A stretch of DNA of 64,000 bases from Amphibiibacter pelophylacis (GCF_037688875.1 NZ_JAWDIE010000003.1:1-64000), one strand, 5' to 3'. Positions 32,761 to 42,198 are shown, counted from the stretch's first letter. Program-made: numbers and translations. Notes: generated by a model not told the origin, from the letters alone.

Positions 32761-34050
32761 TTAAGATCGGATCAGCTCAATGCGTTGCGATAAACGATGC
32801 ATCAATACAGGCCACGAAAACCTGCTCCGATCAGACACTGGATGCGTCGAGTTATTCGATCCCTCTCCACCCAGAACACTTTTCAAAGCTTCAAGAATAA
32901 ATTCCGCCTCATTCGGCACAACAACAGCATTTTCGGTCGAATTAACCACATCGACGCTCGGGTCAGCCAAATTAATTTGAGTCATGAAAATTGGGCGATT
33001 CGCCCCAATATATTGATAAATTTTCCCAGGAATTTGAATTCCACCCTTATTCCCAAAAAGCAGTAGCCAATCAGCACGACGCATCCAAGCAATACTATCG
33101 GCCACCGGAACCCATTCAAGAATATGAAAAAAAGACTCGCATTGGTTGGATTTAATTAGCCGCAAAACCTCTTGATCGGTTTCACCAACTAAAACGATTG
33201 CCAGCTTAGATGCCAAAGCAGGGCACTGGCTAGCAAGTTGGCCAACCGCCTCAATAAGTGGTGACGGATCACGCGCCTGAGGGTAAATCCTACCCGCATG
33301 AACGAATAAAATTTTTCCGGCAAGGTGACCAGGCCGTCCCCTTAACGGCATTGACTCAAAATCATCCGGATCAAACCCCATGGGAATAATCTCAATACGC
33401 TCTTGCAAAAAAGAGTAATGCTGTTCGTAAAGTTCTTTTGTGGGCTCAGTAGTCACAGTCAACAGGTCTGCTGACGAAATCCAGCGCTTTTCTAGCCATT
33501 TATCCAAGCGCTTTCTCCATTGAGGGCGCGGCAATTCAACAACGGGATCACCAACCCATGGATCACCATAATCAGCAACCCAAAAAAGAGTTGGAAATCG
33601 CTTTTTTATGCGAGCACCTACCCAGTGCATAGAAAAAGGGTATCCATGCGTAATCACAACATCGGGCTTCCATTCAGCAATTATGCTACAGCCAGTCTTA
33701 ATGAAGGTCGGCACCGAATCAACATGCGGGTCAGGCACAAGAAGACTGATTAGAGGGTTGCTGGATAAGGATTTCTTTGCCAATTGCGCATTCTTGCGAT
33801 CACCACCGCTGCGGCGGCTTAATGCTCGTCTCAGAATTCCTGCAGGTACTCGCGATATCTGCACCGAACTAGGTACCTTTTTACTCAACTCATCATCAGC
33901 GTCAGAAAAGATTGTCAAGAACTCATCGGTATACGTGACAACATGAATTTCGTGACCAAGCCGAGCAAGATATTTGACATAGTTGACAGTTCTGACCGCA
34001 GGAGATGCACTCCGCGGAGCAAAATTAGCCGTGATAAGCAATATTTTCAT
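32761..34050 (-). CDS. glycosyltransferase family 4
   Basis: 429 residues, GT-B fold of the WbuB-like kind: MKILLITANFAPRSASPAVRTVNYVKYLARLGHEIHVVTY at the N-terminus, DLLTVTTEPTKELYEQHY in the middle and GNKGGIQIPGKIYQYIGANRPIFM in place of the usual ExxxxG motif. The sugar and linkage cannot be read from the sequence. It lies between the family 2 transferase and the PglA-like transferase in the AT-rich block, with short gaps, so it is probably one of the repeat-unit enzymes. Confidence 0.8.
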   Translation of the reverse strand: MKILLITANFAPRSASPAVRTVNYVKYLARLGHEIHVVTYTDEFLTIFSDADDELSKKVPSSVQISRVPAGILRRALSRRSGGDRKNAQLAKKSLSSNPLISLLVPDPHVDSVPTFIKTGCSIIAEWKPDVVITHGYPFSMHWVGARIKKRFPTLFWVADYGDPWVGDPVVELPRPQWRKRLDKWLEKRWISSADLLTVTTEPTKELYEQHYSFLQERIEIIPMGFDPDDFESMPLRGRPGHLAGKILFVHAGRIYPQARDPSPLIEAVGQLASQCPALASKLAIVLVGETDQEVLRLIKSNQCESFFHILEWVPVADSIAWMRRADWLLLFGNKGGIQIPGKIYQYIGANRPIFMTQINLADPSVDVVNSTENAVVVPNEAEFILEALKSVLGGEGSNNSTHPVSDRSRFSWPVLMHRLSQRIELIRS

Positions 34051-34059
34051 TGTATAACA

Positions 34060-34980
34060 TTAATATTTAATCGAGTCAAACAGACCACGAATGTAACCTC
34101 GCGATCGAGAAAACTGGATCAAAGCTGCCAACCCAAGCGCGAAGATAAAATTTTGCAATGTAAATGCGCCTCGCCTAAGTGGCCAACTAACCGCATACAG
34201 CGGAATAATCAACAACCATAGTGGCGAAAAAAAGATTGCCGACAAAATACTAGAAAAATAAATAAGTGGAGATGACAGCAAGGACCAAGTTACCCGCCGC
34301 GCAAGCCCATCGCCATATGCATATCGATAGAATTGTTTGGCAATGGCTTGCCAGCTACGGCGAACCTCCCAGTGCACAATCGCGTCTGCAGCTATCTCAT
34401 ACCTTGCTCCCGAAGTCAGACACAATTTATTGAAAAGCGTATCCTCACCCCACTGAAGCCATTCGGGATATTTTCCTGCTTTCAACCAAACTGATTTGCG
34501 AAACGCAACAGACCGGCTTGAAGGCATAAAATTTCGACCTGGCCTTCTTGCCGTAGTTAAGAGTGCGAGGGCCCTTTGCAAGGGTGAATAAGCTACCGGC
34601 AAAAAAAACCCACCAACAAAATCAGCTTTATTTTCTAAAAGTGGCTTTGTAATATTTTTCAACCAAGCCGAATCAATTCGGCAGCCGGCGTCTGTGACAG
34701 CAATCAGATCCGAGCATGAATAACCAATCGCCAAATTCCGCCCTTCGGCAATTCCAACTTTCGGATGAATATGAATGTGAAGGTCAATTTGCTGAGCTGC
34801 GAATTTACTTTTATACGAAGCCAGCTGAGCCAGCGTACCATCAGTTGAACCAGCATCGACAACTATCATCTCATACGGTTTATATTCGAGATTTATAACA
34901 TCATCAAGTAGTTGCTGAATATTTTCCTGCTCATTAAAACAGGTCAGTATTAAGGTGATTTTTTTCAAGTCTGAAATCAT
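34060..34980 (-). CDS. glycosyltransferase family 2
   Basis: 306 residues. GT-A domain with ITLILTCFNEQENIQQLLDDVINLEY, IVVDAGSTDGT, and a DAGCRID segment at the metal site; two C-terminal hydrophobic segments (about 230-280) suggest membrane attachment. WGEDTLFNKLCLTSG looks like the catalytic base region. The ATG at 34980 overlaps the stop of the polymerase gene (ATGA); the frame is open 45 bases further upstream inside that gene. Donor unknown. Confidence 0.85.
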   Translation of the reverse strand: MISDLKKITLILTCFNEQENIQQLLDDVINLEYKPYEMIVVDAGSTDGTLAQLASYKSKFAAQQIDLHIHIHPKVGIAEGRNLAIGYSCSDLIAVTDAGCRIDSAWLKNITKPLLENKADFVGGFFLPVAYSPLQRALALLTTARRPGRNFMPSSRSVAFRKSVWLKAGKYPEWLQWGEDTLFNKLCLTSGARYEIAADAIVHWEVRRSWQAIAKQFYRYAYGDGLARRVTWSLLSSPLIYFSSILSAIFFSPLWLLIIPLYAVSWPLRRGAFTLQNFIFALGLAALIQFSRSRGYIRGLFDSIKY

Positions 34981-36314
34981 ATGACATTTTTTTGTTGTCG
35001 ATTTGCAACAACCCAAATACCCCAAATCACCAAAAGCTGCAACTGAAATGCAACAAGCGGAGCTGCAATATTTTGCTCAAGCCCAAGAAGTAAACGAACA
35101 TAAACCAGCGAAAGAACCAGCAAACCCCAGCCTCCCTTTTTTTGCAATTTCTCATACAAATAATATGTGATTACAACCCAAATCATTGAAAAAACAGCAA
35201 CACCCACAAGACCAAAATTGAGATATCCATCACCCCAAATTGTTATCGCCCCTTCGGAACGTGTTTGGTAGGTCCAGCCCAAAACATTCTCACCATACCA
35301 AGCACCTATTGACACAGTTGGCTTATTTTCCCAAAGAAATCGTGGAATCCACCAGGCAAAGATGGGAATTAAAGTCGAACCCATCCAAAGTTTTTTTGTC
35401 AAATCGGGTCTTTCGAGAAGACTACCAAAGTACATAGCCCAGTTCAATCGTCCGCTCACGCCAGGATTAACTGACTCATCGCTCTCACGAGTCGTCGTGT
35501 CATGGATAAGCTCAAATGCTTGTGTTGCACCATCAGCAATGGCAGCAACACTCAAATCACTGCCGCGAGCAATGGCAACCTGTACACCAATACGGTAGGA
35601 AGTTACTAAGGCAAAACTTACCTGAAGCACAATAACACCAATTATCGCGCCAACTACAAAACCCTTAAGATTTGGCCTAAACCATCCGCGCTGAAAAAAT
35701 ATAATTGCGGCAGGAAACATAACATAAAAAATCGCGATTTTTGACCCGGAAATGAATGCCCAAACTATCTCCAGCAAAAACATTAAATAAATCCACTTCT
35801 GGACAGAATGTGCGCGATGGAAAATCAGCCAGCCAAAAAACCCAATCAGACTTAAATTATTAAGCTGCCCTACGAAATTTCCATAGTCCGTAGTTTCAAG
35901 CTGAGTAGCCAAAAAAGTGCCCTGCAGCAATCCCACCTGTAATGCAAACACCCGCCAAATCCAGCCTCCAATAAATACAAATAAAAATAAATTTGCTACT
36001 GCTGGATCCTGTTGGCTGTCATTGTAAAGAGTACGAAAATCGATTGCAGGCCGTTTAAGCGCGTCAGCTATATCAATTATTAATAAAAAAAAGAAGGCGG
36101 CGATCAAAATAATCCATTTTGTTTTTTCATCAAAGCCATCCACCAACGACGAACTTATCAGCGGATAAAAAAGAGTAAAACAAATCAGGATTCTATATGC
36201 CAATCTTGGATGAAAAGGATCAATGACAATTCGATTCCATTGCGCACGACAGGCCAAGGCCGCATACACAATACCCACAACCGCAAGTGGCTTTAAAAAA
36301 ATTGAAGTATCCAT
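34977..36314 (-). CDS. polytopic membrane protein, probable repeat-unit polymerase (Wzy-like)
   Basis: 445 residues with about 11-12 membrane segments and a larger loop (about 240-330) with RIGVQVAIARGSD and ESVNPGVSGRLNWAMYFGSLLERP. Wzy proteins share little sequence, so the call rests on topology and on its place between a Wzx flippase and glycosyltransferases. The start may be the ATG at 36314 or a GTG six bases upstream. Low GC. Other membrane functions in the cluster cannot be excluded. Confidence 0.7.
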   Translation of the reverse strand: MDTSIFLKPLAVVGIVYAALACRAQWNRIVIDPFHPRLAYRILICFTLFYPLISSSLVDGFDEKTKWIILIAAFFFLLIIDIADALKRPAIDFRTLYNDSQQDPAVANLFLFVFIGGWIWRVFALQVGLLQGTFLATQLETTDYGNFVGQLNNLSLIGFFGWLIFHRAHSVQKWIYLMFLLEIVWAFISGSKIAIFYVMFPAAIIFFQRGWFRPNLKGFVVGAIIGVIVLQVSFALVTSYRIGVQVAIARGSDLSVAAIADGATQAFELIHDTTTRESDESVNPGVSGRLNWAMYFGSLLERPDLTKKLWMGSTLIPIFAWWIPRFLWENKPTVSIGAWYGENVLGWTYQTRSEGAITIWGDGYLNFGLVGVAVFSMIWVVITYYLYEKLQKKGGWGLLVLSLVYVRLLLGLEQNIAAPLVAFQLQLLVIWGIWVVANRQQKNVI

Positions 36315-36333
36315 TCCCACTCACATTGAAAAT

Positions 36334-37569
36334 TTAAATCGGAATCACATTTTTTTTTCGAAGAAAAAAAAGTATTAACGCAATAACAAGAAACTCAGAA
36401 ATTATATTTACAACGGCCACACCATGTGCCCCCCAACTTTTCGCAGCAAAGAAAACCGCGAAAAAGTTAAACACCCCGACAAAAATGACTACAGAATTGA
36501 ACTCTTTGTCCAGCTTCAGAGGCAACATCCACTGGATCCCCAAAACATTTCCAGCCGCAATCAGCGGAAGAATCCAAACCAAAATTGCAAGCACCGAAGA
36601 AACCTGCTCATACCCTGCACCAAGAAATAGAAACGTGATTTCTTTTGCAAAAAAACATATAACGACAGAAGACAAAAAGCTCGTTACCAGCAAAACAAAA
36701 AGTGTTCGATGCAAAAGCCGAATAGCGCCTCGCATGTCTGACTTAACAAGAAAAGACATTTTTGGATAAATTGCTTGCGATATTGGTGCAATCAAGCTTG
36801 AAGCTCCGCGCACCAATTTTTCACTTGCCGCATAAAACCCAGTTATCGCTGGCATAGCAAATAAGCCGAGCAAAAATACATTTGCTACTGTATAAAGACT
36901 GATTGCCGCCCGAAATACAAACATTGAAAATCCCTCGACAAGCCCATTCACTCCCGCCACAAAGCTGAAGGGCTTGCGAGTAATACTTTTCCCAGCGATT
37001 TTATATGAAATGAGTGAGGCAATAAGTGGACCAGTTGCAAGCAGATACATCACCAAGTCGCCATCATTTGGTGTCGATATGATAAACAACACCATTAACA
37101 GCGAGATAGCTTTTCCCAAAATATCAATAATCGTATAGCTTTTTAAGTTTTCAATCCCTTGAAAATACCATGCTGGCGCAACTCCAATTGCAAATGCATA
37201 AACAAGCGCGCCTGTGATGGCTTTAAAATTCTCACCCGACATGATAAAGCAGTAAACCAATCCAACACTCGCAAATAAAACCCCCGACAAGATTATTTTT
37301 GCGCTATTCACCTGCTGAAAAATATTTGCCATCTCATTCGCATCAGATCGATGGGCTGAAACAGATCTAGTCGCTGACAACGAAAATCCATACTCAATAA
37401 ATATTGAAGCCAGTAGTGCAAATGACTGATAGATTGCGAAATTACCAAACTCCGCCGTCCCCAGTACTCGAGCCAGATAGGGTATCGCTAACAGAGGGAG
37501 AAGATATCCAGAGAGTTTAGTCAAGAACAGAAGAAAAATATTTTTCAGTAAAACACTTTTTATATTCAT
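36334..37569 (-). CDS. Wzx-type oligosaccharide flippase
   Basis: 411 residues, about 12 membrane segments. LPLLAIPYLARVLGTAEFGNFAIYQSFALLASIFIEYGFSLSATRSVS is typical of the polysaccharide-synthesis flippase family (MOP superfamily). It should turn the undecaprenyl-linked repeat unit to the periplasmic side for the neighbouring Wzy-like protein. ATG at 37569; the last bases end 19 bases before the Wzy-like start. Confidence 0.88.
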   Translation of the reverse strand: MNIKSVLLKNIFLLFLTKLSGYLLPLLAIPYLARVLGTAEFGNFAIYQSFALLASIFIEYGFSLSATRSVSAHRSDANEMANIFQQVNSAKIILSGVLFASVGLVYCFIMSGENFKAITGALVYAFAIGVAPAWYFQGIENLKSYTIIDILGKAISLLMVLFIISTPNDGDLVMYLLATGPLIASLISYKIAGKSITRKPFSFVAGVNGLVEGFSMFVFRAAISLYTVANVFLLGLFAMPAITGFYAASEKLVRGASSLIAPISQAIYPKMSFLVKSDMRGAIRLLHRTLFVLLVTSFLSSVVICFFAKEITFLFLGAGYEQVSSVLAILVWILPLIAAGNVLGIQWMLPLKLDKEFNSVVIFVGVFNFFAVFFAAKSWGAHGVAVVNIISEFLVIALILFFLRKKNVIPI

Positions 37570-37672
37570 TTCTTATATGCACCTACCATTTATTTATTTT
37601 CGTGATGCGCATAGTGTACAGCAGCTCCTACGGGATATATTTAGCAGCAAGGGATTTTTTAAATCACTAATA

Positions 37673-38800
37673 TCAGACAGCATTGATGTCACTGAGAATC
37701 AGTGCGATTCGCCTACATGCAGTACCGTCACCATAGGGATTATGCGCGTGCGCCATGGAGTCGTAAGCCGCTTGATCAGACAACAGCTTTTTTGTTTGCG
37801 CTGTGATCTGATGGTTATCTGTACCTACCAAACAAACTGTACCAGCTTCGACGGCCTCAGGCCGTTCTGTCGTATCACGCATGACAAGCACGGGCTTGCC
37901 AAAAAAAGGGGCCTCCTCCTGAATCCCACCTGAATCAGTTAGAATAATGTAACAGCGTTTCATTAGGTAAACAAAAGGCAAATAATCGAGCGGCGCAATT
38001 AAATGCACGTTGCTGATACCAGATAATATTCGCTGAACAGGTTCTTGAACATTTGGATTCAAATGCACTGGGTAAACAACTTGCACACCAGATTCACTAG
38101 CAATATCGCGCAGGGCGTGGCAAATGCTCTCAAATCCAGCCCCAAAATTTTCCCTTCGGTGCCCAGTCACCAGCACAAGCCGCTTTGCAGAATTCAAAAA
38201 ATCAAACTGAGCGGCTAGAGCCTGCGAAAGGACTGCATCTTCATCCAGCTTTTGGCTGACACCATGCAAAGCATCAATAACCGTGTTACCAGTGATGTGT
38301 ATCAGCTCGGATGCAATTCCTTCCCGCACCAAGCTATCGCGCGCCTGCACTGTGGGCGCAAAGTGGAGCTGGGCCAGTCGACCGGTAATCTGCCGGTTAC
38401 CCTCTTCGGGCCATGGGGAGTACAGATTGTGCGTTCGCAGGCCAGCCTCAACATGTGCAATACGTATCTTCTGGTAATACGCGGCTAGGCTGCATCCCAG
38501 CGTGGTTGTCGTATCACCGTGGACTAGAACCCAATCAGGCTTGTACTGGGCAAAAACACTTTCCATGCCTTGTAGAATGTTACAGGTGAGCTGTGTTAGC
38601 GTCTGCCCCGGTCGCATCAGGTCCAAATCATAATTTGGGGCGATGCCAAACAGCTGAAGCACCTGATCGAGCATCTCGCGGTGTTGCGCTGTTACACAGA
38701 CCTTCACCTCAAGCTGGTCTGACTTTTGCAGCTCGCGAACCAAGGGTGCCATTTTTATGGCTTCCGGTCGTGTGCCAAAAACGACAAGAATCTTCGTCAT
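37673..38800 (-). CDS. wecB: UDP-N-acetylglucosamine 2-epimerase (non-hydrolysing)
   Basis: 375 residues. KILVVFGTRPEAIKMAPLVREL, DWVLVHGDTTTTLGCSLAAYY, HVEAGLRTHNLYSPWPEEGNRQ and LTDSGGIQEEAPFFGKPVLVMRDTTERPE are all diagnostic of WecB. It makes UDP-ManNAc from UDP-GlcNAc. No ManNAc dehydrogenase (WecC) is nearby, so ManNAc itself is the likely product used. It begins 3 bases after ugd. The spacer 37570-37672 before wzx is AT-rich and may hold a promoter. Confidence 0.93.
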   Translation of the reverse strand: MTKILVVFGTRPEAIKMAPLVRELQKSDQLEVKVCVTAQHREMLDQVLQLFGIAPNYDLDLMRPGQTLTQLTCNILQGMESVFAQYKPDWVLVHGDTTTTLGCSLAAYYQKIRIAHVEAGLRTHNLYSPWPEEGNRQITGRLAQLHFAPTVQARDSLVREGIASELIHITGNTVIDALHGVSQKLDEDAVLSQALAAQFDFLNSAKRLVLVTGHRRENFGAGFESICHALRDIASESGVQVVYPVHLNPNVQEPVQRILSGISNVHLIAPLDYLPFVYLMKRCYIILTDSGGIQEEAPFFGKPVLVMRDTTERPEAVEAGTVCLVGTDNHQITAQTKKLLSDQAAYDSMAHAHNPYGDGTACRRIALILSDINAV

Positions 38801-38803
38801 TTC

Positions 38804-39985
38804 CTAGTCTCCACCAAAAAGATCGCGAGTATAGACTTTGCCCGATACATCGGACAGTTCGTCGGTGCGGCGGTTGGCCAGAATAATCTCGGCCTGCTGC
38901 TTGAACGCGGCGAGATCGTTGACCACGCGGGATCGGAAAAACTCGGGCTCATCCAGATTGGGCTCGTAAATGATGACTTCGATGCCTTTGCCCTTCAGCC
39001 GCTTCATGATGCCCTGGATGCTGGAGGCGCGGAAGTTGTCCGATCCGGCTTTCATCACCAGCCGGTACACGCCCACCACTTTCGGATTCTTTTTGATGAT
39101 GTCAAAGGCAATAAAGTCTTTGCGCGTGGCATTGGCTTCCACAATGGCGTGAATGAGGTTTTGTGGCACCTCGCGGTAATTGGCCAGCAGCTGTTTGGTG
39201 TCCTTGGGCAGGCAATAGCCGCCATAACCAAAGCTGGGGTTGTTGTAATGGCTGCCAATGCGCGGGTCCAGCCCCACACCGTCGATGATCTGGCGCGGGT
39301 CCAGCCCGTGCGTGGCAGCGTAGGTGTCCAGTTCGTTGAAAAAGGCCACGCGCATGGCCAGATAGGTGTTGGAAAAGAGCTTGACCGCCTCGGCCTCGGT
39401 GCTGCCGGTATACAGCACGTGAATATCGGGCTTGATGGCGCCCTGCTGCAGCAGCGCGGCAAAGCGGCGCGCGCGCCCGCTGTCTTCGCCCACAATGATG
39501 CGGGACGGGTACAGGTTGTCGTACAGCGCCCTGCCCTCGCGCAGAAACTCGGGCGAGAAAATAATGTTCACCGCCCGGCCCGTGGCCAGGGTGAAAGCGT
39601 CGCGCACTTTTTCGGTATAGCCCACGGGCACGGTCGATTTGATGACCATGACCGCATCGGGCGCTATCGCCAGCACCTGCCGGATGACGGCTTCCACCGA
39701 TGCGGTATTGAAGTAGTTGGTTTCCGGGTCGTAATCGGTCGGCGTGGCGATGATGACGAAATCGGCGCCTTCAAACGCCTCACGCGCATCCAGCGTGGCT
39801 TTCAGATTCAGCGGCTTTTCGGACAGATACGATTCGATCTCGGTGTCTTCAATCGGCGACCGGCGGCGGTTGAGCATGTCCACCTTTTCCGCCACGATAT
39901 CCAGCGCTACTACCTCGTTGTGCTGGGCCAGAAGAATGGCGTTGGATAGCCCGACATAGCCGGTGCCTGCAATGGCGATTTTCAT
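38804..39985 (-). CDS. ugd: UDP-glucose 6-dehydrogenase
   Basis: 393 residues, close in sequence pattern to the short Ugd of E. coli (388). NAD motif MKIAIAGTGYVGLSNAILLA; catalytic Cys258 in FGYGGYCLPKDTKQLLANY; IIFSPEFLREGRALYDNLYPSRI. It oxidises UDP-glucose to UDP-glucuronate, feeding the 4-epimerase at 30559. GC content and codon use are those of the host rather than of the AT-rich block that follows. Confidence 0.96.
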   Translation of the reverse strand: MKIAIAGTGYVGLSNAILLAQHNEVVALDIVAEKVDMLNRRRSPIEDTEIESYLSEKPLNLKATLDAREAFEGADFVIIATPTDYDPETNYFNTASVEAVIRQVLAIAPDAVMVIKSTVPVGYTEKVRDAFTLATGRAVNIIFSPEFLREGRALYDNLYPSRIIVGEDSGRARRFAALLQQGAIKPDIHVLYTGSTEAEAVKLFSNTYLAMRVAFFNELDTYAATHGLDPRQIIDGVGLDPRIGSHYNNPSFGYGGYCLPKDTKQLLANYREVPQNLIHAIVEANATRKDFIAFDIIKKNPKVVGVYRLVMKAGSDNFRASSIQGIMKRLKGKGIEVIIYEPNLDEPEFFRSRVVNDLAAFKQQAEIILANRRTDELSDVSGKVYTRDLFGGD

Positions 39986-40048
39986 GGGATCAGAATCAGG
40001 GGGTCAGGGTGGAGAGAAGGTGCCGGGTGGCTGGCGTGGGCGACAAAC

Positions 40049-40483
40049 TCATTGCAATTGCCAGGGGTTTATGACCGATAGCCCATCGATGCCCTCAAAA
40101 TCTTTACTGTTGCGTGTCACCACAGGCATATCGGCGGCGATGGCTGTAGCGGCAATCTGAGCGTCTTCGGTGCTGATCGGTCGTCCGGCCTGCTGGCGGT
40201 GCGCCACCAGCAGGGCGTAATGAACGGCAGCACGCGCATCAAAAGTGAGGCAGCGGCCCGCAAAATCAGCCTTGAACATCGCTTCGGCCTGACCCGCCAG
40301 ACCGCTGCGCCGTTTGCCGAGCGGCATCAGCGCAATCCCCAGAAGGATTTCGCCCTGTGTAATGCTGCTGCAGTACAGGGTCGCGCCCGGCCGAGCTGTC
40401 AGCCAGCCCAGCAAAGCCTGCGCGGGCTCGCGGCGCATCAGCTCGGAGAGCACATTGGTGTCCAGCAGGTAAGCAGCCGACAT
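40049..40483 (-). CDS. PIN-domain toxin (FitB/VapC family)
   Basis: 144 residues, a PIN ribonuclease domain. Acidic metal-binding residues are seen in LLDTNVLSELMR (Asp8), ITQGEILLGI, STEDAQIAATAIA and VVTRNSKDFEGI. C-terminal INPW is typical of the FitB branch. Its ATG overlaps the antitoxin stop by one base (TAATG). It probably cuts tRNA or other RNA when the antitoxin fails. Located between ugd and the TPR/CpsB/Wzc genes. Confidence 0.92.
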   Translation of the reverse strand: MSAAYLLDTNVLSELMRREPAQALLGWLTARPGATLYCSSITQGEILLGIALMPLGKRRSGLAGQAEAMFKADFAGRCLTFDARAAVHYALLVAHRQQAGRPISTEDAQIAATAIAADMPVVTRNSKDFEGIDGLSVINPWQLQ

Positions 40484-40731
40484 TACGGCTCCAGCTCAGG
40501 TGCGGGCCGCGCCGGGCGACGTGGCGGAATGGGCAGATCATCTGCGTCCAGATCGCGGAATCGGCGGTTGATGCGTTCGGCAAAGCTGACTTCGGGCTCG
40601 GCGGAGGCGGACAGGGCCTGCTGAAGGATGGAGCGGACCTCCTGCTCCATCGACCAGCCGTTCTGGGCGGCACGCAGGCGCAGACCGGTCTTGATGCTTT
40701 CGTCGAGATTGCGGACGGTGATGCTGGGCAT
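40483..40731 (-). CDS. ribbon-helix-helix antitoxin (FitA/VapB family)
   Basis: 82 residues. ITVRNLDESIKTGLRLRAAQNGWSMEQEVRSILQQAL is a ribbon-helix-helix DNA-binding domain of the FitA type; the C-terminal Pro-rich tail (IPPRRPARPAPELEP) should wrap the toxin. FitA-type antitoxins repress their own operon, and a strong palindrome lies upstream at 40750-40780. Confidence 0.92.
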   Translation of the reverse strand: MPSITVRNLDESIKTGLRLRAAQNGWSMEQEVRSILQQALSASAEPEVSFAERINRRFRDLDADDLPIPPRRPARPAPELEP

Positions 40732-40747
40732 GATGGGCTCCCCGGGG

Positions 40748-41464
40748 CTATTGCGATGATTGCATTGTAATCATCGCAATCGCCTCCGGCGCCAGATCGT
40801 ACTCCTGGGCGAACTGCTGCAGGCGTTTGAATTCGGCGGCAGGCGCCATGCTGCGGTAAGTTTTGAACCACTCCAGCGCTTCGGGGGGCGCGTTCTCGAA
40901 ACTGAGCAGCAGCACCTGCGCCATCAGCGCGCGCGAGGCGGGCTCCCAGGGGGCGAAGCGCAGCGCCTGGTGCCAGGCGTGCCACTGCTGGGCGGAGCCC
41001 GGGTCCAGCTCGTAAGCCACCAGGGCGAGGTTGGCCCAGGTGACGCCGTGCTGCGGGCGCAGCTGCAGGCTGCGCAGCAGCGTGGTCAGGGCGCTCTGGT
41101 AGAGGCTGCGGCGGGCTTCGGTATCGCCCTCGTCGTCGCTGTCCGGGTCGTACTGGCTGCCCTGCAGCATGTACAGGCTGGCCAGGTCGTCATACAGGCT
41201 GGCGTCGTCAGGGGTGATGGCCTGTGCCTGCTGCAGCAGCTTTTCGGCGGCCAGGAACTGGTCGGCCGTCCAGGGCCTGCCCTGGCTCCACGACACGATG
41301 GCGGCACGGGCCGGACGGGCGCGGGTGTCGGCCTGCCACAGCGCCCAGGCCAGTTGCAGCGCCCAGGCGGACACCAGCACCACAGCGGCCACACCCGCCC
41401 AGTAAACGCCCTGCTGCCACAGGGGCAAAGCGGGATCGGGCTGTCGGCGGCTGCGGCGGCTCAT
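40748..41464 (-). CDS. membrane-anchored TPR-like protein of the polysaccharide locus
   Basis: 238 residues. Basic N-terminus, one membrane segment (about 20-46), then helical pairs resembling tetratricopeptide repeats (about 65-220), e.g. AEKLLQQAQAITPDDASLYDDLASLYMLQG and TTLLRSLQLRPQHGVTWANLALVAYEL. Such proteins are found beside wza/wzc genes and may help assembly of the export complex, but no function is established. Its start overlaps the CpsB-like gene stop (ATGA). Its last codons form the antitoxin operator. Confidence 0.7.
   Translation of the reverse strand: MSRRSRRQPDPALPLWQQGVYWAGVAAVVLVSAWALQLAWALWQADTRARPARAAIVSWSQGRPWTADQFLAAEKLLQQAQAITPDDASLYDDLASLYMLQGSQYDPDSDDEGDTEARRSLYQSALTTLLRSLQLRPQHGVTWANLALVAYELDPGSAQQWHAWHQALRFAPWEPASRALMAQVLLLSFENAPPEALEWFKTYRSMAPAAEFKRLQQFAQEYDLAPEAIAMITMQSSQ
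40750..40780. promoter_or_regulatory. palindromic operator of the toxin-antitoxin operon
   Basis: ATTGCGATGATT (40750-40761) and AATCATCGCAAT (40769-40780) are perfectly complementary with a 7-base spacer; a -10-like TACAAT (minus strand, 40769-40764) sits across the centre. It lies 18 bases before the antitoxin ATG and inside the last codons of the upstream TPR gene, so the site is also coding. Confidence 0.75.
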
Positions 41465-42198
41465 GCCACCGGCTGGAGCAGCGCCAGCCCCATGTAGCGT
41501 GCCGGGTTGGATTCGGTCAGCAGCGTGGCGTAATCGTCATCGACCAGAAGGCTGAGCAGCTCACGCGCCGCCGTCATGCGTGGCGGGCGGCCGCGCAGGT
41601 TGTGCGCATCGCTGGCCACGGCGTCCACCCAGTTGTGGTCCAGCAGTGCCCGGCTGCAGGCCAGTGCAGCGCTGCCAAATTCGCCGATCACTGAAGCGGC
41701 GGTGATCTGGACCAGACACCCGGCCTCGACAAAGGGGCGCAGGCGCTCGGGGTCGGCCATGATGCCTTTGTTGCGCTCCGGGTGGACGATGATGGGGCGC
41801 CAGCCCTGCTGCAGCAGCGCGTTCACCGCCGTCAGCGCACCGGGCGGGACGCCCGCGTCGGGCAGCTCCAGCAGCAGGTGCTTCCAGCCTTTGTGCGTGC
41901 CCAAAGCGACGATCTCGCCGCGCGCGACCAGTTCCAGCGCCTCGGGGTGCAGGCGGGTTTCGGTGACAGGCTGCAGCGTCAGGGGGATGTTTTCAAAGGC
42001 CAGCGTGGCCGCGAAGGCCGTGCACGCCTGGCGGATGGCCGCAGCGCGGTTGTCAAATACGCCCGGCGTCCAGTGGACGGTGGCGGCCACATGGCGCACG
42101 CCGTCGTCCACCAGCGAACGCGCCAGGTCCAGCGCCTCGGTGGCGGTGCGCGGACCGTCGTCCAGACCAGGCAGCAGATGGCAGTGGATGTCGTTCAC
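41461..42198 (-). CDS. CpsB/YwqE-type manganese-dependent tyrosine phosphatase
   Basis: 245 residues, PHP domain. Metal ligands are in DIHCHLLPGLDDGP (His5, His7), IIVHPERN and VASDAHNLRGRPP. These enzymes remove phosphate from the tyrosine tail of Wzc-like kinases and so tune chain length and export. The GTG at 42198 gives the family N-terminus; an upstream ATG in the same frame would add 34 residues lying inside wzc. It follows wzc by 16 bases, as expected for a kinase-phosphatase pair. Confidence 0.88.
   Translation of the reverse strand: MNDIHCHLLPGLDDGPRTATEALDLARSLVDDGVRHVAATVHWTPGVFDNRAAAIRQACTAFAATLAFENIPLTLQPVTETRLHPEALELVARGEIVALGTHKGWKHLLLELPDAGVPPGALTAVNALLQQGWRPIIVHPERNKGIMADPERLRPFVEAGCLVQITAASVIGEFGSAALACSRALLDHNWVDAVASDAHNLRGRPPRMTAARELLSLLVDDDYATLLTESNPARYMGLALLQPVA

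Noticed and set aside
37570..37672. Possible small RNA or gene in the wecB-wzx spacer
   Set aside because: AT-rich but without a stable hairpin, ribosome-binding site or open frame of note; more likely a promoter region.
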